From: Trichosphaerium sp. ATCC 40318
Taxonomy: Eukaryota > Discosea > Flabellinia > Trichosidae
NCBI GenBank assembly: GCA_038496445.1
Contig: JALMLS010000397.1
Location: forward strand, 310,001-374,000
Reading direction: 5' to 3'
Length of the DNA: 64,000 bases
How positions within the stretch are numbered: position 1 is the first letter of the stretch; the number at the start of each line of letters is the position of its first letter. Shown piece by piece: positions 35,750 to 47,688 of this stretch. A model generated the notes under the pieces. That model saw only the letters and a program-made list of their open reading frames with translations. It had not been told where the DNA came from and searched no databases. A program made the translations under genes and the position numbers.

Positions 35750-36116
35750 GTTGTACAACAGCTTTTTGTGGCTCTTTATAAATAAAACATCAAGTTGGCA
35801 GTAGAAATACCATTGGCATAGTTCATTAGCGAGGAAGTTTCCAGTGTAACAATTGTTGGTGAGTAGCAATTCTAATTAATCTCGTTGAAGTAATGTGATA
35901 ACAAAATACGTTGAAGTGAACCAGAAACCGACAAAATATTCAGAGTTTGAGAAATATTGCACGCAGCATGGCACGAAATGTCTTTTAGCGAAAGCAATAC
36001 AAAGAATGTTAGAGGTATTACAAGTAGCTATTCTCAGTACATGTTGTGCAGCACGTGTTACTTGATGTTTTAAGTTTTTTTATAGAAGTACAGCGTTTTA
36101 TTTTTTTGGTGTTAAA
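35750..36116. other. Convergent spacer
   Basis: The spacer separates the stop codons of two convergent genes. It is AT-rich, with no recognised features apart from one CACGTG near 36050. Confidence 0.45.
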
Positions 36117-39100
36117 TCAAAGTTCATACATTTGTGGTTTACTATACTCTGACCTTGCGGATGAACTCTCATCTATTGTATTACCCACACTTGTCATTTC
36201 ATCTAATCCTGTAGCAACACTTTGTTTTACAGGTAAATCAGTGTAATTAGATGCACTTTCTTTCTCTGAATTCATCTCAGAATTACTATCGTTCAAATCT
36301 GCGTCGAACTGTGCAAGTGAGTCTAGTACGTTTACACCTGGTCTTGGTGGCAATACGTTGTAATTTGCGCTTATATTGAGTTGTGGTTCTTCATTCTCGT
36401 CATCTTTAAATTCAGTCAACTCAACACCTATTGCATTTTGTTCTTCTTCATCTTCTTCGTAGTCTGTTCCGACTTCATCATAACTCTTTTTTGTTTTTGA
36501 AAATGTATTCTTTAAAAAGTTACTTAGACTGGATGCCCTTCGTTTTCTCTTTATGATTGGACTCTCCTTTGATGATCCAATTGTTTTTCTTTTATCAGAG
36601 AGAATTGTTGCATCAGAAGTATCATCAGTACATATCATATCTACTCCAATGAGAAAAAAACAAGAAGAAGTTTGCCCAAAAAAAAAAAGAACCACGTCTT
36701 TTTTGCGCGAGAGTTGTTTGTTTCTGGATAAAATACAACGTTTCCATGATAGTCAACCAAAAAAATACTGAGGATACTTCCCAAATGTCGTCGAAAGAAA
36801 AGATAAAAATGAAATCATTTTTTGTTAATAAGTTTGTTACGTTTTGATTTGGCTGACGTGGCTCAATACGTACTCATGTTGTGTACTTCTGGCATATGAA
36901 ATTGGTTTGCAATGGTACTAAACGTAGGTCTATCACTAGGATCAAACGCCCAGCATTGCTTCATGAGAACTTGTAGGTACGTATTACAACGCTTCTTATT
37001 TATTTCCGGTGTTTGGCCATGTCGAATTTTTAGGACAACGTCCGAAGATTCTTCGAAACCGTATGGTCTGTGACAATGTATAAGCTCGTATACGAGCATA
37101 CCAAAAGACCTATATTACTTAAGTTAACTTGTTGTGATAAAATAGAAGAGAACCTCTAAGATGTCAAAGTAGAAATTCAGTTTTGGTTCGGTAACTTACC
37201 ACACGTCTCCTTTGAGTCCAAAAGTAAGATTGAAGTTCTCTGGAGCCATCCTATGAATTATTAGATGATTGATTACTATAGACTAATTGTACCATCGCAG
37301 AGGCCCCTGGTAGGTGTTTTTTTCAGTTACAATTTCATCCTTGTTAGCTAGTACTCTAGCTAATCCAAAGCTTCTAATTTTTGGTCTGTTCTGGTGATCA
37401 AGTAATATATTTCTACAAGCGATATCTCTATGAAGAACATTGTGCTGGTATAAGCCAGCTAAACCATTCAGAATACCAGTGATGATCTTATTAATTTTTT
37501 GTGCTGGTAGGCGTTTCTTAGTCTTGTACAACTGTTCCAAGGTTCCTACAACAAAAAATATATTAGATTTTTTTAAACTCGTACTGTTACTTGTCAGGGA
37601 TATGTACATATACACATACCTTTACTTAAGTACTCCCTAACTGCTAGTGGTAATCTTTGATCTTTACAGATACCAAAAAAGTGTATCAAGTTCGGATTAT
37701 ACCTTGAAAGCTGACTAGTTTTTTTTTATTAGAAAATGCATCGGATGAAAAGAAACTTGTATACGAACCGTATCAGATCAACTGTAGCCATGTACTCCTT
37801 CATAGGTGCAGTCTCTGGTTTATGTAATTGTATTATAGTAACTGGTTGCCCTTTGTACTTTCCTTTATGGTAAGTTGTATTGGCCATACGTTCCGTGTCT
37901 AACATCACACGTTAAGGGTTAAATAACAAAAAAAAAATCAAGCTTTGCTGAGTTGCAACGTACGCATGATTGCACCGATCTTCAAGTTGCTGAACTTTAC
38001 TTGCCCTTCTTGTTCTACAGTACTTCTAGACTTGATAGTTTTTACAGGTGGGGTAGGATCATCATGACTTCTGTAAAGCCAATAATAGACGCCTACGAAA
38101 GCTGCTACCATTACTACAATAGTTACAGCAAGTACGCCTACAAGAACAGCTGCAGCATCGTTACTATTTCCCTGGGCATTTACACCTGCATTAGAAGATC
38201 CAGGTACTTCCACTGCAGTAGGTACAGGTTCCAACACCGTAAAACTCAGTGCCTAAAAACCGAGGTTAGTCTTTAACTACGTTTGATTAAAAAAAGCAAT
38301 CTCACTTGTTGAGTAAAGTATGATTTAACTGGAGTTCTTAGTTCGACGTTAACTAATAGTTCAGAGGCTCCTGATGGCACTCGAGATATATCTAAAGTAT
38401 AGCATTTTGCATCTGTACCACCTAGAAGTTAGTTGTAAGAATGAGTTGTATGAATCATTTGGGTTTGGTATCACGTGCCTGTTGTATTACTACACAAAGC
38501 ATCGCCTATTTCCGTTACTGAGTATACTTGTCGTTTATCGTTAAAGCCTCCTTCGCTATCACTAGCTTTGCCTACTGAAACTATAGTTTCTAGGTCATCA
38601 TCAAAACCTTCTGAGGATTCAACGATAATATAGATTGTAGTTTCTGGTTCTACTTCTGTTACATCTGTTTGGTTGACAAGTGACGTCGTTGTTGTGATAA
38701 TTAAATCACTTGTTGGGTCTCCTTTTAAGTCATAACATACAGTAAAAGGGTGAAAGTTATCAGGTGTTGTTGGAGGTCTTTGTCTATAACAGTGTTAAAA
38801 TTGTTGCGGAGCAAGAAAAAAAAGAAGGAAACAAGCAAGATGACATACACAGGCACTCCAGCTATCGTTAATGTTGTTCCTACTAGGAGACCATGTACTA
38901 TTAGATACCTAGAACCAATAGGAACTACACCATAGTATATTTGTCTGTTCTGCAAGCCGTCACCTGTTTATTTTTGTTAGTGTTGGTATGAGTGCACTCA
39001 CAAATATTTTTTACCTTCTTTGATAACCCACTTTATATCATAGTCATCAATAGCAACAATGATGGCATTAGCATCACCTACATAAATGAGTGCTGACTGA

Positions 39101-42100
39101 AACTAATACTTTCATGTACCAGATCCTGGTATAATCGTAGTATGTGTTCCATTAGTAAGTTCTAGATACCCAGCTGTAGTCCCTCTACCAAAATAACCAG
39201 ATAAAAGGGTTGTTCCATCATCCGAAAAAGTAATATATGAAGCCTCCTATAATTAAGTGAGATCGACCTACCTCTATGCGAAACAATAATAGGATAATAA
39301 TAAAAAACGCACAATCGTCATGGATGTTGGTGCTGCATATCTGGAAATATCGAGCGATGTTTCAAGTGAATCACTTGGAAACTTTTGGAATGATAGCACG
39401 CCACGATCACTTCCTAGAGTAAATATACTGTTGATTGATGCCATGCCATACGGGGATGCCTCCATATGACCTATGATAACAGTCAGCTAAGAAGACAAAA
39501 AGGTAAAAATGTTATTTGATACTTACGTCCTAGGAATGATTTTGGACATGTCGTACTCTTACATGGTGCAATGACACGTAAGTGTTTGTGTTCCGAAGGT
39601 ACGATACTTATATCTGATCCGTTAAACAGTCCAGTGTCATAGTCAGCATAAATGAGTATCTCATTCACTGCCTGTAATGAATTTAATGTTCCAACATTAC
39701 CATGTATCACTGTGTATTCTCTGGGTCCTTGGTTGTCTTGTCCAGCTAAACTCACACAAGGGCTATCGAAGCCCACTTTGATAGAAAGGAATTTTGGATT
39801 CTTTGCATTTAGTACAACCCAAGTTGTTCCAATAACGGTACCTACAAGGTGACACCATCAAAAAAAAAAACACTGAAGGATTGTGTAGAAACCATACTTG
39901 TTTCAAAGTGTCCATAAGAGTTAAATTCTCGGATCCAAACTGGTTCAAATAGATCATCTAATTGGGCATAATATCCGTTTTCTATTGGCCGTAACTGACC
40001 GCCTACAAGAACTAGGGTTAATTCTTCATGTTGTGTGCATGAAATTAAAGTGTACCATTCTCACACGCATTGTGCAACTCTGTACAATCATACGTGTCAC
40101 AATAATCGAAATTTTTTTCTACAAGCATTTCTTTCCCAACAGTCACAGGCAGGTTTGTCCTAAAACATCGTATTAGTTTGTAGAAAATAGGAGTCTAGAC
40201 TAGAATAGTTTTCTCACTTTGCCATCAGCCACCCAACGTATACTGTGCCCTCCGATGATATAGTAACACTTGTTACATCAGCAAATTCCATTACTTTTGA
40301 CTAAAATAGATTCTTTAGTCAAAATCTTGCATCATAATGTGTACCGAAACAAGCAACTTAGATCCAAGTACTGGGTTATTCACTTTCATTACCAATCCGT
40401 TCCTTTGATTGGTATGAACTTCTGGTAGCGATCCTGTCAACTCAACTTCCTTAGAGGCTGTAACAAAACAAACACGACCTTGTACGAAGTAAGAATACAT
40501 TAAAAAGCTCTATCAGCTAGTATTTTCTAGATACATACCTGTCGTTTGCCCAACGAATACAGACGCTGCCATTACTACAGTGTCATCTTCGGCAATTGAT
40601 AACGAACTTTTAAACTTCACTTGTATATCAGTGGTGGTGAGACACTTGAAGAGAAACATGTCTATGATTTCTCCTTTCGGGTTATAATACATCAACCCTC
40701 CACCACTATATTGTGCCTCCAATTCTATGATAGAATCACCCACCGTAAAGAAACCAGGTGATGACCTCGTATATAGTGATGCCTGGACTATTGAAGGGGT
40801 TGAATAAGCACGTGACATGGGTGGAAACAACAATCTTTAGGCGTACAATAAACAATCGAATTGGATCTTGAGTCACGAACTGAATTCCCAAATTGCAGCT
40901 TTAGGTTCGTATTTTCTACTGGCAACACCTTAAGCCAAGCAACAGATGGTTTAATGAATTTGCCCTCAGCATCTTATACAAGTTAGAAGGCAAGAAGTAT
41001 ACCAAAAATAAGTAATTTGTACCTCCACGAATTGGTGTTACTGCAGCGGGTTCGGCACTGGGTGGTTTCAAAAATACTGGTGGGTCTGTAGCAGGCTCAG
41101 TGAACCCAACACGATTTAATACATACGTGTTACCATTAGTAACCTCGAATATAATACTCCTAACATGAAGAAATAAGTAAATTAATGCTTTAGTCTTCCA
41201 AGTTTTTTTGAGTTTGTTTCTGATCTAAATGCGCACTCGTGGGTGAATAGGTTCTCTAAACTGACTTGATAGAGTCTCCACGGCGCTTCCTGTCTTTTAA
41301 AAACAGTTATAGTATCGTAGGGATCTTCAAAAGCGCTTTAAGGAAGAAAAATCAAAGTTAGAAGGTGTAAGTCATCTAATAGGTTTTTGGTACCTAATCT
41401 GATATCCTCCTACAAGATGTGCCATGGCCACTATAAGAACTTGTCTTGGCTCATAATAGGTCATGAGCATTGTACGGTCTACAATAAGATCATTCAAGCG
41501 ATTGTCAATAAGATCAGAGAAGATATATGTTTGGTTCCAAGTATCAGAGCGTATATCGTAAGTGTAAAGAGAACATGAAGATTCTGTTTGAACACCCAAA
41601 AAGAATTTCTGTTGGCTTTGGCTCATCTGAGGTCAATGAGTATTTAAAGTTGTAATAAGTTGGTAGTAGTACCGCAGCTCCCCATATTATTGAAGACACA
41701 AATCCGAGAGTTGTAGGCTGCGCTGTAGGCGGTCCAGTAGCTACTACAGGTGGTAGGCTTTGTGTCTTGTACGCTATCAAAGTTGGTTGGATATTCGAAA
41801 CGTTTGTATCAACTTTGTAGCATTCCCAAGGTAGTAAAGAGATTCCAGTATTCATCCAGCAATAAATAATTGTATCTAGTCAAAATGTTGTTAGAACCTA
41901 AGATGGCAAAAAACAGATAAAATGTAAGAACGTACGACCAGGTACATTAGCATTAACAAACGTTTTAACAAAGTTCTTACGACTTCGATAAAACCCAAAA
42001 CTTATTCTATGGTCCTGGAAACCAAGGAACTCAAAGGAGTTCAATGATATTTTACTTTGACCATAAGGTTTGTAGCTTGCAGTAATTCTACTGTTTACTT

Positions 42101-43240
42101 CCAAGTCAACCTCCGTTACATGTAAATATAGTACACCATCCTCGTTTGCATCAGATTTATCCACTACAAAATGTTATATTCACATTATTCGAAATAAAGC
42201 GCACGTGAAACATTATATGGTACTGTAATAGAGTCAATAGTTTCCGTAGTTGGATTTGGTGTATCAGGAGTAAAGTACCACCTTACAGGGAGTAAGAACA
42301 GGATAAAACAAGAAAGTTGTAATACGCTTGCTAGTTCTACTTACCTTAGCTTTTGGGTAACATCACTATCAATAAAGTGGAGCGCGTATAAGTGACCGCC
42401 AGGCACAGGTTTACATTGTGTATATTCAAGTCTAAAGTAGGCCTTTGCATTGGCTGTTTCTGTGGTGTGTACTGTTATATTTTTGTTTGTTCCATACGCA
42501 GTATAAACAACATCTTGTGGTAGTAATACAGGAGGGTCTGCAGTCTCATTAATAGTTTGCATGAATATCATACAACCATTCTAGTATCTTTATTAGATAA
42601 AAGAGAAATCACACGAACAACAGAGCGCATTTAGCAGTTACAATAATTTTAAACGTACGTGTATGTCAGGAAGTGTCACTCGTAAACCAGGAGCACCACT
42701 CAAAAGTTCTTGAACCCCCTCTGTAGATAATGTGAGAGCAGAGCCCTGTTTTTTTTTTGTTAGCACAGAGCAAATTTGACAAAAAACCATTCAAAAAGTG
42801 TCACAAGTTAACGCACTGTGTTCTGACCATAGAAAGCCGCAAGGCCGTCGCTTAGAGCACTCATACGAACTGGTTTTAAAACGTCATCGTAACCACTAAA
42901 CCTAATGTTCACCCTGATAAAGCCAGGCTTTCCAGATGTCGCCACACTGTAGTATTGAACATTATTTGCTCTGGAATTTGTTAGTAGTTCATCGGAAGTG
43001 CACTTATAACAAACTGTTCGTACGTCGACTTCTGAGCAAAGTAGATGCGATCGTTAAACTCAAACCCTCCTCCCATCAAATCAGAAGGAAGAGTTGGAAC
43101 AACCGTACTGTAAGTTGTTACATAATGTATAACTACCATTTATTAAACGAGAGCAACCCTTGAGAGTACGTCACGGAAAACGTACCAGCAGAATTGGTGA
43201 GAGTGAACGCAATTAGCGCTAGTAAAATAGCTAAGTGCAT
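36117..43240 (-). CDS. Single-pass receptor with tyrosine-kinase-like pseudokinase domain
   Basis: A 7-kb gene with many exons. A signal peptide starts at 43240 (MHLAILLALIAFTLTNSAGT). A long extracellular region of repeated beta-rich segments follows, of unknown fold. A membrane helix (about 38080-38160, VLVGVLAVTIVVMVAAFVGV) leads to a kinase domain (about 37900-36870) and an acidic, Tyr/Pro-containing tail to the stop at 36117. The kinase is tyrosine-kinase-like: HRDIACRNILL, RWMAPENF, DVWSFGMLVYE and CWAFDPSDRPTF. Key residues are lost: the VAIK lysine is isoleucine (PVTIIQL), the DFG aspartate is serine (KIRSFGLARV), and the glycine loop is not recognisable. It should be a poor or inactive enzyme acting as a scaffold. 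The HRD is intact. I infer a single gene because exons keep frame throughout; a split into two genes cannot be excluded. Confidence 0.75.
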
Positions 43241-43350
43241 TATAGTGATGCTGCGACTGTAGTCGCAAGTGAGTGCTTGAATAGGAAGCTCAAATACAAC
43301 ACAAGTCAAACTGGGTTGACATTTACAAGACATGCCAAGGAATTAGTATC
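43241..43350. promoter_or_regulatory. 110-bp divergent promoter with 16-bp palindrome
   Basis: The start codons of the receptor gene (minus) and the chromodomain/PWWP gene (plus) are only 110 bp apart. The interval contains a near-central perfect inverted repeat, TGCGACT-gt-AGTCGCA at 43252-43267. A shared transcription-factor site is a natural reading, but untested. Confidence 0.45.
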
Positions 43351-45045
43351 ATGTCGAACCGAGGGCTATTTAGGTCTGCGCCTGGCAACACACGCAACAT
43401 GGGAAGGGTGCCAGACCTTTTTTGTAAGGCAGTGGAATTATTACATTCTACAGATGCTGAAAGCACAGAAAAGCTCAGAGTACGCGTTAAAAAACACTTA
43501 TATGATAAATTGTAATAAACGTTACAGCTTCTCATTGAACAGCTTCCCTCACCGTCCGAAAAGCGAGAAATGGGTCAGCGTAAGCGTTACATAAAGCCCC
43601 CAACAGTAAAATTGGGCAGAAACCCAGGTATTGGTACACGTACTTTTAACGTACCTCTGACATCTATACAAGCCATAACTGCTGCCTATGGCGGTCAGAA
43701 GTTTAACGCAAAGCGAAAACTAGAACAAATGAAAACTTCAGGCAAAAAAGCCAAGGTACGCTTGCACTGTAATGAAAATGAATTCAAACCGATTAAAAGA
43801 TAAATTAAATCAAAACATAGTATGCAAGACGAGAAAATTCGCTCGTACGACGCTCAAGAGGTTTTAAAAGTTCTAACATTGTACGTGTGACACCACATGA
43901 CATTGACTTACAAACTATGTAGAGATCAAGGCTCAAAGTAGCTAGCCCACCTGCAAGGTATATCTAAGAACGCAATGTTGTTGACATTTTGACATGGTTG
44001 TTTAGACCTGCTTTATCTCGTTCCAACAGTGCAGAATTACAAAAGAAGATAGTGGAGTCATCGCCTACTAAAACAACTACTGGAACGAAGAGAGAAGCAT
44101 CTGAGATGCGAAATGATACTAGAGAATCTAAACGGCGTAGGACAGCTACTCCAAAGAATTATGCAGGCACGTGGGCATTTGTCAATTGTTTTCAAATCTT
44201 TTTTTTTGTTACTATCATTGTGACCTCTTTGTAGAATTGGATGGTGCCGATAGCGATGACGAGTTCATGGATGAAGCAGATGAAGAAAAGGAAGAATTAG
44301 AAATGTCAGATATAGAGGTAACACAAAATAGTTTTGACTATCAAGTGCCGATTTACGTTGACATGTTCTTTTTTGTTAGAAAATTCTACTGAAGAGATAT
44401 AACCCAATCATTGAATCATACGAATATTTGATAAAATGGTAAGTAGGAATCAGTTCTAAAACTGAGCAGCTGTAACCAAACGACGTTTATCTGCAGCGCT
44501 TCTTTCTATCACTTTATTGATATTGTTTAATTATGTTATAGGAAAGACTGTGGACCTGAGTATTCGTCGTACGTTCCAGAATCTGGCGTACAAACCGGTT
44601 CCATGTTAGACGAATTCAATGATTTTTGGGATGAAAATGTAAAAATGGTGCGAGAGTCACAGCATGCTGAGCAACAACGATGACTTCTGTTTGTTTTGTT
44701 TTTTTGACATAAACTAATCAATGAAATAGAGACAAAGCCTAAAGGATGGTGATGATAAGTTTGTAGTAGGTCAAAAGATATATGTGCAGTATTCTACGTT
44801 CCCTTGGTGGCCTGCGGTACGAAAATCTAAAAAAAGGTATTGCGCTAACTTTTCAATAGCGTATAGCTCTAATTGACCCTAAAAAGGGGTGTCTAGTACT
44901 GTACTATTCAACGTACGACTATGTTTTTGTAGATAAGAGCCCGTCAAGTATGAAACTTTATTCAGAATACAAAGATACAGACCTTGGTTCAAAGGCTCCT
45001 GCAGAGGCCGAAGAACATGCGCGTGTTATGCGTGATGTAAAGTAA
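43351..45045 (+). CDS. Chromodomain plus PWWP-domain protein
   Basis: The start is ATG 43351 (MSNRGLFRSAPGNTRNMG). The basic N-terminal half is unrecognised. An apparent stop at 43920-43922 is best explained as the acceptor of an intron (donor 43879), because the frame continues into exons encoding RSRLKVASPPARPALSRS. After a Lys/Arg and acidic linker (GADSDDEFMDEADEE) comes a chromodomain-like block: IEKILLKRYNPIIESYEYLI, then KWKDCGPEYSSY and FNDFWDEN. A PWWP domain follows (VGQKIYVQYSTFPWWPAVRI, then GCLVLYYSTYDYVFV). Both modules read histone methyl-lysine marks, so a chromatin reader is expected. One intron (about 44165) appears to begin with GC (gcacgt). The stop is at 45043-45045. Confidence 0.75.
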
Positions 45046-45353
45046 ATGCCGTTGACGGCAATGTTAATAATAAACCGCTATGTGCTAAAAAAAACTGTTA
45101 TTTGTGCATCATCAGACTGTGGTATGCAAGGAGAATTAGCGGCATTACTTTGTAAAATGCATTTGTAGGTTGTTTGAAAATACGAAAACAAGACAAAAAA
45201 TTTGACATCTCGGAGAAAAACGCTGAATAACGCAGAAACTTTTTACCCAATAACTTGATAATATTGAGCACTAGTAATAGTGATCAATACCACAGCAATC
45301 GTTAGTATCTACGAGTAGTAGAAGCAACAAAGGAGCGAATAATCACGCTAGTA
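45046..45353. other. Spacer upstream of the RasGEF gene
   Basis: About 300 bp with no recognised feature. It presumably holds the RasGEF promoter. Confidence 0.45.
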
Positions 45354-47313
45354 ATGAAGCAACGCTCCGCTCCCTCGGGTTTGCATTTACGCGTATCTGG
45401 AGTGCGTATAGCACGCTTGGAGTCAGTATTAACTGCTATTGTACAGGATTCTCTTTACCATCGTTCAAGAAGCCACTCTGAGGCCGTACTTGTACCAGAT
45501 AACGCACCCAAAACAGCGCGCTTGCACACGAAGAATTACGTCGAGATACTCGACTTTTTACTTTATTTCAGAGGTGGAGATAGCGGTACGCTATAAGAAA
45601 TACGTGAACTTGTTCTCTGAGAAACTTTTAGACATTGACGTTGAGAATATTTTTCTCCTTACTTTCAGGTGTGATGTAACACCAGAAGAACTACTTTTGA
45701 TGCTTTTGACCAGGTTTCAGGTATGATCACGAATTTAACTGTAACTTTGCGTTCACTAAAGAATACAGGCCAATAATGATGCACATACACGTTCCCCACG
45801 CCTAGAAGAAAAGAGAAGGTAATGAGGAAAAAAAAGAAACAATTCCCACTTCCTTTTCCTACTTTTCATGCGGAGAGTTTTTATCGGCTTAGCGTCCAAA
45901 CAATCATATCTAACCATGTGTAGGATATGCCTTCTTATTATGAAATGGTGCAGTAGATATTACATTCACGACTTTATACCAAGACCTAAACGCATGATTG
46001 GTACTCTACAAACGTTTTTAAACGCACCAGCATGGGATGAATGGGAGCAGTTATTTCCTTTACGGAAAGTACTAAAAAATGTACGCGAAAACGCCATTTC
46101 TAGTTATAATCCAAAGATTTACATCGCTCTTTCCTATTTCTAACTATTTTACGGAAATGAACAAAAAAAAAATTTCTCCCTTTGTGTTTTCGGCATCGTT
46201 GCTTTGATACTAAAACCATGCCATTGTACATTATATAAATTACACGTATTGATTACAGATAGTTTTAAGCTCGTACAATTTTTTAACATAAAAATCATTC
46301 AAATGTGTGATTTTGCTTATTGTTTCTCTCGTATTTAGGCAAGTATTCAGTACTCTAATCAAATAGCACAGTGTCCATTTATTCACTATGGAGGACTTGT
46401 AGTACCTACATCGCGTAGTTTAGGTGTTAGCAGCGTTATACCGTTGCAAACACTAAGAGCGTTTCATAACTATCAAGTTGATAAATTGACAAGACAAATT
46501 ACGTTAGTAGATGCTTCATTATTTAGATCTATAGCACCTTGTGAGTGGCTTCAAGTTAACCCTTGTGATACGCCACACCTTGGACAACTTGTAAATTGGT
46601 CAAATAACATAACTAGCTGGGTTGTAACGCAGGTACAGTAACAGACATAATTATGGAAAAAAAAAGTTTAACAAAAACATTTATTCTTTTTTGACATGTT
46701 TCTTCAATAACTCACGTCACATTTTTTGTAGATTGTATGCGAACCAGATCCTAAGCTACGTGCTATGACTATATCTAAGTTTATTGAAATGGCAGAGTGT
46801 GCCGTGAAGATGGGTGCATATAGTACTCTTACAAATATAATGGGTGGATTATCAAATGCAGCTGTATTGCGTCTTGAAAAGAGTAATAAGATTACAAGAT
46901 TCAAGAAAAAAAAGACAAAGTTGGAGCAACTTACAAAACCTAAATTTCTTACCTCTGTTGCTCTTTCAGAAACACATAGCTCTTTACTTATGCCTGCAGG
47001 ACATTCTATACGTACTTTTAGACTAGTATCAGAGTTTCATAATAATACTTATAAGTATAATGGAACAAAAATGATAAACTTTACAAAACTTAATACACAA
47101 TGGCAAGCAGCTCAACATATGGAGATGTTTAAGAAACTTGCTTGCTATCCTGGTCTTACAAGAGATACACGTATATGGGGTTATTTAAAGAACTTACCTG
47201 TATTATCTGAAGAGAGTATTTGGGATCAAGTTCTTAATGCAGCGAATAGGAAAAAGATTACTTCAAAAAAAAATAGTATTAAAAAAAGTAGAAGTAGTGT
47301 TATGCTTGCTTAG
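45354..47313 (+). CDS. RasGEF (CDC25-homology) protein
   Basis: The gene activates a Ras-family GTPase by exchanging GDP for GTP. The N-terminal RasGEF_N region is visible (FSEKLLDIDVENIFLLTFRC, TPEELLLMLLTRFQ, then ICLLIMKWCSRYYIHDF). The catalytic domain starts DKLTRQITLVDASLFRSIAP. It continues with LGQLVNWSNNITSWVVTQIV, AMTISKFIEMAECAVKMGAY, TLTNIMGGLSNAAVLRLEKS and the closing segment INFTKLNTQWQAAQHMEMFK. About seven exons; the first junction (near 45450-45570) is not settled. The start at 45354 is the first ATG, with no other support. The C-terminus ends with a Lys/Ser-rich tail. The substrate could be Ras or Rap; the sequence does not say. Confidence 0.88.
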
Positions 47314-47688
47314 CAAGAAGAACAAAACAAGAAAATAATGAATATAAAAATAAATCTAATGTACATATTAATAACATCGGTAAATTCTTGCAGTTATATT
47401 GCACGCGATTAACAATCAATTGCTAATTAAAGTGAGATTGGCAGCCTTTATCTTTTCCCTGCCAAAAGTTGTCTTTGACAATCTCGGTGGTTGAGGCCAC
47501 CCCCTTTTGAATGCTGGCCAAGTCTATGCGCTCTGACTCTAAGACACCTAACCAATAGGATGGTCTTAAACGTAGCCCGTAGACCTAACAAACTAAAATT
47601 CATTCAGATAATGTTAAACCTTTTTTTTATTTGATAATTCTTGGTGAGTAATAATGTACAGTGCTGAGGTGTTTATGGATTAATTCAA
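47314..47688. other. Convergent spacer with candidate structured RNA
   Basis: This 375-bp spacer between convergent genes contains the multi-stem element at 47434-47584 and no protein gene. Confidence 0.45.
47434..47584. ncRNA. Candidate structured RNA, several stems
   Basis: Visible pairings are GAGATTG 47434-47440 with CAATCTC 47479-47485, GGTGG 47486-47490 with CCACC 47497-47501, GTCTATG 47522-47528 with CGTAGAC 47578-47584 (one G-U), and inside the last AAGAC 47541-47545 with GTCTT 47563-47567 and CCTA/TAGG. Base composition is less AT-rich than the surrounding spacer. Part of the 5' stem contains GCCTTTATC, close to but not the same as the U5 snRNA loop. No convincing class match. Confidence 0.3.

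Noticed and set aside
43920-43922. Apparent stop codon ending a short separate gene
   Set aside because: A GTACGT donor at 43879 and an acceptor ending at 43922 restore the frame into the chromodomain/PWWP exons, so it is more likely intronic.
47441-47463. Possible U5 snRNA loop
   Set aside because: GCCTTTATC lacks one U of the conserved loop, and no Sm site and 3' stem of the right form were seen; kept only as an unclassified structured element.
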